A DNA stretch of 64,000 bases from positions 124,001-188,000 of the forward strand of contig JAUHWG010000017.1 of NCBI GenBank assembly GCA_030424595.1. Direction: 5' to 3'. Numbering within the stretch: the stretch's first letter is position 1; each line of letters opens with the position of its first letter. The position numbers were made by a program, and so were the translations under genes. Shown in pieces: positions 58,601 to 64,000 of the stretch. This DNA comes from Polyangia bacterium (GTDB lineage Bacteria > Myxococcota_A > Polyangia > Nannocystales > Nannocystaceae). Under the pieces are notes generated by a model. That model was not told where the DNA came from. It did no database searches and saw only the letters and a list, made by a program, of their open reading frames with translations.

Positions 58601-60069
58601 TCCGATACGCCGAGGGCACCCCGGCGATCCGGCGGCTGATCAGCCTGCAGGAGCGCAACGACGCGAACCGCGGGAGGCGCAAGAAGACCAAGGCGAGCGA
58701 GCGCAAGAAGGCGATCGCCGAGGTCGGGGTCAAGGGCTTCGTGCTGGAGCGCCTTGAGGTTGATGAGCGCCGGGATCTCGACCCTGGAGTCCGCTGGGAG
58801 GACCTCGGGATCGACCTCTTGATCGTCGACGAGGCCCAGAACTTCAAGAATCTCTACGCCCCCGAGCCGCGCGAGGGCGGGATCCCCAAGTATATGGGGC
58901 TCCCCGCCGACGGCTCCAAGCGAGCTTGGCAGCTCGACTTTCGGGCGAGCTTCGTCCGCCAGCGCACGGGCGGAAGCGGGGTCGTTCTCCTCTCGGCGAC
59001 GCCCGCGAAGAACAGCCCGCTCGAGTTCTACAACATCCTCCAATACGTCGATCACGAGGCCTTCTCTAGCGTCGGGATCAATGATCCGGAGGACTTCGTC
59101 GATCGCTACCTGAAGATCGAGGGGCGTGACGTCCTCGACTCCAACTTCGACATCGTCCGCAAGTCGGCGGTCGTCGGCTTCCGTCGTCTCGACGAGCTGC
59201 GGGCGATCCTCGATCGCTATGCCGAGTTCCGCACGGCTGAGGAGGTGGGGATCAAGCTGCCCAAGCCGCGCGTGCAGCGGGTCGACGTGAGGATGGACGA
59301 GGCCCAGGAGGAGAAGTACGACGAGCTCGTCCAGAAGATGACGGACCGCCTCAAGGCGATCCTGGAGGGCAAAGGTGCCGATCAGGCCGCCGTGCTGGGT
59401 GACATGGTGAGGATGTCGCTGATCGCCCTGCATTCGCAGCTCGACGAGGGGTACGACTGGAAGACCGCCCTCGAGGGCGGGCGGGCCAAGCGGAAGGTGG
59501 CCGCGAGCGCGGTGGCGCGGTGGGCTGAGCGCGGCTGGGACGTCGTCTCTGTCAGCGACGACAAGAAGAAGGCGACGATGCTGTGCGACCTCCCCAAGCC
59601 CGGCTACGACTCGCCGAAGTTTCAGGCCGTCGCTGAGCGGATCGCCGCCCAGCCGGGCTGCGGGCACATCGTCTTCTGCGAGCCCGTGGCCTGCCACGCT
59701 TGGCTCCGGGAGGTGCTCGTACGGCACGGGATCCCGCGCGAGCGGATCGCGGTGATGAACGCGGCCGCGACCGATACCAACGCACGGATCCGCCTCGCCG
59801 ATGGGTTCAACGGTGATCCTGAGGCCGGCAAGGAGGCGATCTACGACGTCGTGATCGCCAACAGTGTCGCCTACGAGGGGGTCGACCTCCAGGTTCGGAC
59901 CTGCGCGATTCACCACCTGGATCTGCCGTGGACCCCCGCGGATCTCGAGCAACGCAACGGCCGCGCGCGACGGCGTGCTCTTGCCTCCAACCGCGGAGGG
60001 GTGGGCCAACTTCCTCAAGCTCGCGCCCGTCTCGAGCGAGCCCTGGACCGCGCTGCGCGACGTGGGTGA
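55639..60069 (+). CDS. Adenine-specific DNA methylase fused to SNF2/DEAD-type helicase
   Basis: The 1476-residue protein has two parts. The first (about 90-380) is an N6-adenine methylase: GYSGWGGLS (about 95), HEYYTPTKLT (about 125), EPAAGIGRF (about 155) and NPPYGKRG (245-252), with a target-recognition-like region to about 700. The second (about 830-1440) is a SNF2-like motor: Walker A FDVGVGKT (855-862), DEAQNFKN box II (about 1063), LLSATPAKNS, IVFCEPVACHAWL, and QRNGR (motif VI, about 1437). Combined methylase-helicases occur in phages and plasmids as anti-restriction or DNA-processing proteins. The last 30 residues after motif VI look out of frame (see the finding), so the natural end may lie in the next frame. 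Confidence 0.85.
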   Translation: MNAEAMFEVVIPQWRAEVAAEVGEDYFDGFVRRRRDDLLALFERFLVARAAKRRSLKAPPDEWTPARRAKANLAAMELIASAEGRNLSKSERKTLLGYSGWGGLSIEKYKTDFPAGWDPDKFGLVHEYYTPTKLTVAVADALSAFLPDLTGRDGVIRALEPAAGIGRFMLALRNAAGELPPIRWTAIELSTIAAKMLPHLFPDADVFAGSFEEWLHKQTSRGGVPATGVEVTARDQGKFRLLVANPPYGKRGLTAKWDQAPEYAEREAFAYFLRRGLDLLAPYGVGVFLVPAGFLTGVSNARRELRARVLRRHHLMAAYRLPSATFPGANLVTDLVFFRARGGELAEVDEGDEFIVEGRYFDDFSHYVLGEEVGRGDDEEEDAPRRGRHGHQVLGDFEGLPPLAERTLCSACIVRPVAFPAATASRLVRRAASNEDLEPLLAAAVTLGSRVADYLSERAQGSRRAVELWPELLGSLRDFQRAPEVEKLDVRNPWSWIELRQLAESEIPGAQQFLNAFTKSGELAAAITTEPKVEERYSGDPSDLLGQAEFLYRSRRRITIDDLHEFHQDQGGTTAPGEAVNRLLRAEWCVDGGGLRELIPLRDYVSGDLWPKLDRLGFYLGGASRPGSDLVQRAFEDVAAVVRMTDRRPEHIPEQQLKLQYQRLIAAIRPVEFEDIGEVSPGDGYLPMSMVSEWASSAINARFSPVEIDRLDGLVQVVDASYNTLKREPIDPEMLWFIGWLNHDNTFFAPNDLHPEDPEADRVRSEAGLNELRVWDYRASYERAWKRSFDAWIREEPARAETVRDAYNRGFRRYVRREHSGEPLDIARWGGVIRLAPHQNAAARRVLEARGGLLAFDVGVGKTYTGLGVLARARQEGWGRRPVVLVPPSLVWKWKRDFTRCLPDYRVAVIGSMRRELTRGKRVEAAAARLARGEITKAQYRELITVAEADKPGDRAAKWSAFQAGLYDAVILSYEALKLTSVDLDSVLRYAEGTPAIRRLISLQERNDANRGRRKKTKASERKKAIAEVGVKGFVLERLEVDERRDLDPGVRWEDLGIDLLIVDEAQNFKNLYAPEPREGGIPKYMGLPADGSKRAWQLDFRASFVRQRTGGSGVVLLSATPAKNSPLEFYNILQYVDHEAFSSVGINDPEDFVDRYLKIEGRDVLDSNFDIVRKSAVVGFRRLDELRAILDRYAEFRTAEEVGIKLPKPRVQRVDVRMDEAQEEKYDELVQKMTDRLKAILEGKGADQAAVLGDMVRMSLIALHSQLDEGYDWKTALEGGRAKRKVAASAVARWAERGWDVVSVSDDKKKATMLCDLPKPGYDSPKFQAVAERIAAQPGCGHIVFCEPVACHAWLREVLVRHGIPRERIAVMNAAATDTNARIRLADGFNGDPEAGKEAIYDVVIANSVAYEGVDLQVRTCAIHHLDLPWTPADLEQRNGRARRRALASNRGGVGQLPQARARLERALDRAARRG

Positions 60070-61150
60070 CCTGTGGTGGGGTCGCAAGGTGCCACGGGAC
60101 CTCTTGGCCCGGGCCCCCGAGCTCGACGACGAGACGGCCCTCTCACGGCTTCAACGGAGCCTCCGCGAGGCCCGCGAAGCCCTCGACATGAGCCCGCGCG
60201 AGATCGCGATCTGGCTCGTCGAGAACGACTTCGACAGGGCAGGGGAGGTCGTCGACGAGTACCTCGACGCGCCGACCAGGTCGCTCCAGGACCTCGGAGG
60301 GGAGCTGCGCAAGCTCCTCGACAAGGAGCTCGACGGGCGCTGGTATTCCTACAAGGCTCTGGGGTCGAGCGGTACGCCGAACCTCCGCGAGGGCTCCGTG
60401 TTTGAGGACTCTGGTCGACACTATGTCCTCGCGCGGCAGCCCGATCACCCGACGCGGAGGGTCTATGTCGACCCGCCCTCCGCATCGGGAGCCCCCTACA
60501 CGATCGTCGAGGGTGACCTCCGAGCGCGGGACTTCGTCTGGGAGGTCGATCGGGGCGACGGGGACGACATCGAGGCGCTCTGGAGCCGCTATCACAAGCT
60601 CCTCCGCTCGCTGGAGCTCGTGCCCGCGTATCTGGGTGAGGCGCATCAGCTCCTCGAGATCGCGACCGAGGCGATCGAGAGCCCGAAGTGTTTGGGCGCT
60701 CAACGCCAGCGAGCGATCAAGGCGCTGCGGACCGCCGAGAAGTACTACCGCCGCGCCGCCAACCGGATTCACCGGGGACGGCCTGCCGGCGTGCTCGAAG
60801 CGCTGGTGCAGATGGTCCAACACATCACGACGAGCGCTGTGACGATCGCCGAGGCCTGTGGCGTCGGGCAGCTCGACTTTCTCAGCGGGCCTATCGCGAT
60901 CCGCGAGTCGGATCGTCGGGCGCTCGCCCATGCCGGCGAGGACATCGTCGATGTGGGGGACACGGCGGAGGCCGTGGCGGCCGGGTCTGCTGGGTCTGCT
61001 GGGTCCACGACCGGACTCGCCAGTGCCTCCGGCTCGGAGGTTCAGCCGGACGGTGACCATGGGGCCGACCCAGAGCTTGAAACGGATGACGAACCCACGG
61101 GCGAAACCACCGACCCGGAGCGCACTGACTTGGAGAGCGCGGCCGAGTGA
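59975..61150 (+). CDS. Continuation of the helicase or separate unknown protein
   Basis: This frame overlaps the helicase gene and reads into a good 391-residue protein from about GTG 59975 (the frame is open from 59864). It has a helical domain (GWANFLKLAPVSSEPWTALRDV..., LSRLQRSLREAREALD) and a long helical middle (about 170-290), then a Ser/Thr/Asp/Glu tail. It has no ribosome-binding site at the GTG. The likely reading is that the helicase frame continues here after a frameshift, natural or from sequencing. No family is recognised for this part. Confidence 0.55.
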   Translation: MLLPPTAEGWANFLKLAPVSSEPWTALRDVGDLWWGRKVPRDLLARAPELDDETALSRLQRSLREAREALDMSPREIAIWLVENDFDRAGEVVDEYLDAPTRSLQDLGGELRKLLDKELDGRWYSYKALGSSGTPNLREGSVFEDSGRHYVLARQPDHPTRRVYVDPPSASGAPYTIVEGDLRARDFVWEVDRGDGDDIEALWSRYHKLLRSLELVPAYLGEAHQLLEIATEAIESPKCLGAQRQRAIKALRTAEKYYRRAANRIHRGRPAGVLEALVQMVQHITTSAVTIAEACGVGQLDFLSGPIAIRESDRRALAHAGEDIVDVGDTAEAVAAGSAGSAGSTTGLASASGSEVQPDGDHGADPELETDDEPTGETTDPERTDLESAAE

Positions 61151-61404
61151 CCGCCGCGCTCCCGGCTGCGAGTGACGGTGAGGATGTTGATGTCGATGAG
61201 GGGTGCCTGCTGATGCCTGAACCAACGCCACGGAAGAGCCCGGACGAGGCCGTCGACGAGGCCTATGAGAAAGAGGCTGAGGCGCTCATGAAGGCGCAAC
61301 GCCTCCGCTTTGTCCTTGGGATGAGCTTCGCGGCCGCCGTCGGCTTCGGCGCGGGAGCCTTCACGACCTACAAGATCGCCTGTTCGCTCAGGCCCCGACG
61401 ATAG
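61147..61404 (+). CDS. Small tail-anchored membrane protein
   Basis: A GTG overlapping the previous stop (GTGA) starts an 85-residue protein with an acidic N-terminal part, a helix with Glu/Lys pairs (DEAYEKEAEALMKAQRLR) and one C-terminal membrane helix (FVLGMSFAAAVGFGAGAFTTYKIA) followed by basic residues. No known family. Confidence 0.62.
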   Translation: MTAALPAASDGEDVDVDEGCLLMPEPTPRKSPDEAVDEAYEKEAEALMKAQRLRFVLGMSFAAAVGFGAGAFTTYKIACSLRPRR

Positions 61405-61423
61405 CCACGAGAGGAGCGCAGAG

Positions 61424-63310
61424 ATGACGCGGAAGATCGACTTTAGCAGCGTCGACTGGACCGCAGTGTTCTACGACGCTGCGGTGAGGACACGTGAGAA
61501 CTACGAGCATCGGAGTCCAGGGTCACTGCACCCGCGGATGCGTGCAATTCTCGAGAGCTTCCAGCATGAGAGCGGGGGCGAGAGATCGAGCGATGATGAT
61601 GACGACGTCGATGACTTCGCAGGTGGTGGCGACGCGTCGCCGCCAGGGGCGGAGCCTGCCGAAGCCGAGCGAGCGCGGGCAAACCAGGAGGGACCTGGTG
61701 GTGCTCATCAGCCTGAGGACTCAGGAGATTCTAGTTCATCAACCGCTGAATCTCCGAACACGGAGAGCTCGGAGATCCGTCAGCAGCTAGAGGAGCTGAA
61801 GGTGGCATACGCTCAGCAAGAGGAGCGTCTCCGCTTCGAGCGTGAGCGACATGTCGCGGAGATCGAGGCGCTGCGACGCGAGCTCCGTCTCGACGCCCGT
61901 GAGCGGGAGCTCCTCCGCCGAGAGATCGAGCTTCTGAAGGTAGAGCTCGACTCACCGAGTCGCACCTCGCCTGTGGCTGAGGCGTCGCACCTTCGGCCTT
62001 CGCGGGTGGGTGCGGCCTCGTCGGCGTCAGGCTCTACACAGACACCTCCACCATCGCCAGAGGTGCCGATCGACGTTGTTGTCGCGGCCATATCAGCAGA
62101 GGCCACAGGCGATGAGGTCGAGTGGGCCGAGGACTACACGGAGGCCAAAGGAGCCGAGCTCGCCGAGCGAGGCGATGAGGTCAAGGATGGGGAGGTCGAT
62201 CTTGAGACGGTGACCGAAGAGCCCTGCATCGCTCTCGTAGACTCCGAAGGCGTCAGACTCGCGACAGCTCAGGGCTTGGACGAGGCCGAGCTTGAGCTGT
62301 CACCCGGAGAGGCCGGCACGGCCCTCGTCCATCCAGAAGACGTCGAGCTCGTCCCAGCGCAAGAGCGGGACGAGGCCGAGTTTGAGCTGTCCTCCGGAGA
62401 GGCCGGCACGGCCCACGTTCATCCGGAAGACGTCGAGCTCGCCACAGCGCAAGAGCTTGACGAGGCCGAGCTTGAGCTGTCACCCGGAGAGGCCGGCACG
62501 GACCACGTTCATCCGGAAGACGTCGAGCTCGCCACAGCGCAAGAGCTGGACGAGGCCGAGCTTGAGCTGTCACCCGGAGAGGCCGCCCCGGCCCACGTTC
62601 ATCCGGAAGACGAGTCGTCATCCGGCGAGGCTGGCATGGCTCTCGTAGACCCCGAAGACGTCGAGCTCGTCACAGCTCAAGAGCCGGACGACGCTGCTCC
62701 CGAGGAGGTCACTCTTGTGAGGGCGGCACCTGGATCGTCCCAGGCCCTGGGCTTGGCCAAGCCGTCTGGTCTCCACGCGGCGGTCACGGTGCTCGACCCT
62801 ACCTCGCTGATCTCGCGGGACCCGCTCAATGAGGCGAGCCGTGCGCTCATGGGTCATGACTTTGCTAAGGCGATCGAGCTCTTCGACCTCCTCAAAGGGC
62901 CCGCAGTCGCCCTTGGCCAGGAGGGCGAGCCGACGCTCGTCACCATCCAACGTGGACTCGCCGAGGCCTACTTCGGCGCCGGCGACATCCCCAGCGCGCT
63001 GTGGTCCTCGAAGAAGGCGCGCAGCCTGGCATCGGCCCTGCTCGCGCGTGGGCCCAACGGGCAAACGCTCCTCGACTTTCTTAAATGCTCCCGGGTTCGC
63101 GCCACTCTATTGGTCAGCTCGGGCAACCCAGGCGGTGCCCTGTCGCTGATCGGCAAGACCTTCGAGCGCGTGACGAACTCCAGAGTCGCGATGCAACAGG
63201 AGCACAACACCGTGCTGAGCGTCTTGGTCGCGCTCGGAGAGGGCCTTCATCGTCAGGGGGTGCAGCCGAGCGCGAAGTCTCAGGCAAAGCCCCCGAGGAG
63301 TAGGCGATGA
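61424..63310 (+). CDS. Coiled-coil/TPR-like protein with 30-residue repeats
   Basis: The 628-residue protein starts at ATG 61424. It has an acidic N-terminal region, a coiled coil (about 125-170: EERLRFERERHVAEIEALRRELRLDARERELLRRE), an array of 30-residue repeats (about 286-405: ELSPGEAGT..HVHPEDVELATAQELDEA), and a C-terminal TPR-like helical domain (about 475-610). The repeats are nearly identical at DNA level (90-bp period). It has no signal or membrane helix. A scaffold or spacer role is possible. Its stop overlaps the next start (ATGA). Confidence 0.68.
   Translation: MTRKIDFSSVDWTAVFYDAAVRTRENYEHRSPGSLHPRMRAILESFQHESGGERSSDDDDDVDDFAGGGDASPPGAEPAEAERARANQEGPGGAHQPEDSGDSSSSTAESPNTESSEIRQQLEELKVAYAQQEERLRFERERHVAEIEALRRELRLDARERELLRREIELLKVELDSPSRTSPVAEASHLRPSRVGAASSASGSTQTPPPSPEVPIDVVVAAISAEATGDEVEWAEDYTEAKGAELAERGDEVKDGEVDLETVTEEPCIALVDSEGVRLATAQGLDEAELELSPGEAGTALVHPEDVELVPAQERDEAEFELSSGEAGTAHVHPEDVELATAQELDEAELELSPGEAGTDHVHPEDVELATAQELDEAELELSPGEAAPAHVHPEDESSSGEAGMALVDPEDVELVTAQEPDDAAPEEVTLVRAAPGSSQALGLAKPSGLHAAVTVLDPTSLISRDPLNEASRALMGHDFAKAIELFDLLKGPAVALGQEGEPTLVTIQRGLAEAYFGAGDIPSALWSSKKARSLASALLARGPNGQTLLDFLKCSRVRATLLVSSGNPGGALSLIGKTFERVTNSRVAMQQEHNTVLSVLVALGEGLHRQGVQPSAKSQAKPPRSRR
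62279..62638 (+). repeat. Four 90-bp direct repeats within a coding region
   Basis: Near-identical units start at 62279, 62369, 62459 and 62549 (GACGAGGCCGAG start), each 90 bp, with a diverged partial unit on either side. They encode 30-residue acidic repeats (ELSPGEAGT, HVHPEDVELATAQ). The near identity at nucleotide level suggests recent expansion or copy-number variation between strains. Confidence 0.85.
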
Positions 63311-64000
63311 ACTCGAAGCTCCTCGCAGCGCTCGGCCTCGTCGGCGCCGGCGCGATCACCCTCCTCGCCTGCAACGAGATCGTCCGCGAGCCTCCGCGGA
63401 GGAGGCTCAAGGGCGCGACGCATCGCTACGGCGGGCGAGCCGTGATCCCGCTGGTAACTCCAGAGATCGACTCCACCGCCGTCGAGTTCGTCACGTCCCG
63501 CCTCTCTGTGTCTAGAGGGAGCCCCGTCGTGCTCGTCATCCACACACACGGCGGCTACTTTCAGCCGGTGGTCCAGCTCGCCCGCGCAGTCCGACGGCAT
63601 GGTCAGGTATCGGTCTTGGTTCCCTTCTATGCGCTGAGCGGCGGCACCTTGGTCGCCCTCGCAGCGCAGTCCGTGCACATGTGGCCCCATGCCGCCCTCG
63701 GGCCCGTAGACCCGCAGCTGGGCCCTTTCTCGGCCGCGTCGCTGCGCGCTGTTATCGATGCCAAGCCAGCCGAGGCCATCGACGATTACACGCATGCCCT
63801 CGCGCATGAGGCCGGCAAGGCGCTCGAGGAGACGAGGAGCCTGTTGCGCTCGTTGATCGGACCGAACCCCGAGGCCGTGCGCCGCCTCGTCGCCGACGTA
63901 GTCCCCCACTCGTATCCGGTCTCGTTCGAGGAGGCCGAGGAGCTAGGTCTCGCCGTGCAACCTGTAGACCCGGACCGTCACGCGATTGAGCTCGTCCGGA
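63307..64000 (+). CDS. Membrane-anchored SDH-type serine protease (ClpP-fold), 3' end outside the window
   Basis: From ATG 63307 the frame stays open to the edge (231 codons). It has an N-terminal membrane helix (LLAALGLVGAGAITLLAC), then the serine dehydrogenase proteinase/SppA-like core: VVLVIHTHGGYFQPVVQLARAV (about 72-93, oxyanion HTHGG), ALSGGTLVALAAQ (catalytic Ser in LSGGT, about 113), and AALGPVDPQLG (about 130-140). This family cuts proteins and is related to the ClpP fold. Its start overlaps the previous stop by 4 bp, so it belongs to the operon. A role in maturation of the operon's other products is possible but inferred. Confidence 0.82.
   Translation, partial: MNSKLLAALGLVGAGAITLLACNEIVREPPRRRLKGATHRYGGRAVIPLVTPEIDSTAVEFVTSRLSVSRGSPVVLVIHTHGGYFQPVVQLARAVRRHGQVSVLVPFYALSGGTLVALAAQSVHMWPHAALGPVDPQLGPFSAASLRAVIDAKPAEAIDDYTHALAHEAGKALEETRSLLRSLIGPNPEAVRRLVADVVPHSYPVSFEEAEELGLAVQPVDPDRHAIELVR

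Larger units (their letters stand above)
45274..64000 (+). mobile_element. Candidate undescribed replicating or virus-like element (right edge outside the window)
   Basis: Fifteen plus-strand genes are packed with overlaps or gaps of usually under 25 bp. Most have no recognisable family. The set includes a possible replication initiator with intragenic repeats, six proteins with one or more transmembrane helices, a transglycosylase-like enzyme, two adjacent beta-rich proteins without signals, a DNA methylase-helicase, a histone-like protein and an SDH-type protease. Boundaries are uncertain: the left edge is taken at the first operon gene, and the right edge lies beyond the window. Integrase, terminase and packaging ATPase are not seen. 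Confidence 0.4.

Noticed and set aside
57205..60087. 960-codon minus-strand frame
   Set aside because: Antisense shadow of the methylase-helicase, without recognisable domains.

Overview
The window reads as a chromosomal segment of a high-GC myxobacterium, most likely of the Nannocystis/Plesiocystis group. The evidence is GC-rich codon use, many lipoproteins with long Ser/Thr/Gly/Asp linkers behind the lipobox, a MYXO-CTERM-like C-terminus on one secreted esterase, an Hsp70-independent Ser/Thr kinase with a transmembrane anchor, and a sigma-54 activator with its cognate promoter. These are family-level inferences; no rRNA, tRNA or housekeeping marker is present to fix the species.

Region 1 (1-6750, minus strand) is a gas-vesicle cluster. 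A sigma-54 enhancer-binding protein and two GvpF/L-type proteins form one overlapping operon (6750 to 3864). It is followed by a good -24/-12 promoter (3557-3574), then gvpA, a stem-loop, gvpN, an unknown basic protein, a third GvpF/L and a Get3/ArsA-like ATPase cut by the window edge. The regulator probably drives the structural genes through the sigma-54 promoter. A divergent gene at 7038 encodes a protein with heptad repeats and may or may not belong.

Region 2 (8300-25100) is ordinary myxobacterial accessory content. It holds an EXPERA-type membrane protein, a GNAT acetyltransferase, several secreted lipoproteins and esterases, a TetR regulator with an alpha/beta hydrolase, an acyl-CoA synthetase, a histidine-rich envelope protein, a GH45-like endoglucanase lipoprotein, a renalase-like flavoprotein, a PAS-STAS protein, and a 5'-truncated fibrinogen-like gene.

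Region 3 (about 25130-36600, minus strand) is a genomic island: tyrosine integrase, excisionase-like HTH protein, OLD-like ATPase/TOPRIM protein, YgjP-like metallopeptidase, and a type I restriction-modification operon (hsdM-hsdS-hsdR). It adjoins the truncated fibrinogen-like gene. Region 4 (36700-44725) returns to lipoproteins, an alpha-oxoamine synthase, a Ser/Thr kinase with a partner membrane protein, and a stand-alone Fis-type HTH protein.

Region 5 (45274 to the right edge, plus strand) is the most unusual part. Fifteen genes are packed head to tail with overlaps or gaps of mostly less than 25 bp, and few are recognisable. It opens with an HTH protein whose gene contains two DNA-level repeat arrays followed by an AT-rich inverted repeat, an arrangement like the lambda O gene/origin. 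Next come small membrane proteins, two adjacent beta-rich proteins without signals, tail-anchored and N-anchored membrane proteins (one with a lytic-transglycosylase-like domain), a histone-H1-like/winged-helix protein, a giant adenine-methylase/SNF2-helicase, a repeat-rich coiled-coil/TPR-like protein, and an SDH-type (ClpP-fold) serine protease. I interpret it tentatively as an undescribed replicating element, possibly a tailless membrane-containing virus or a domesticated derivative. No packaging ATPase, integrase or terminase is visible inside the window, so that reading is unproven.
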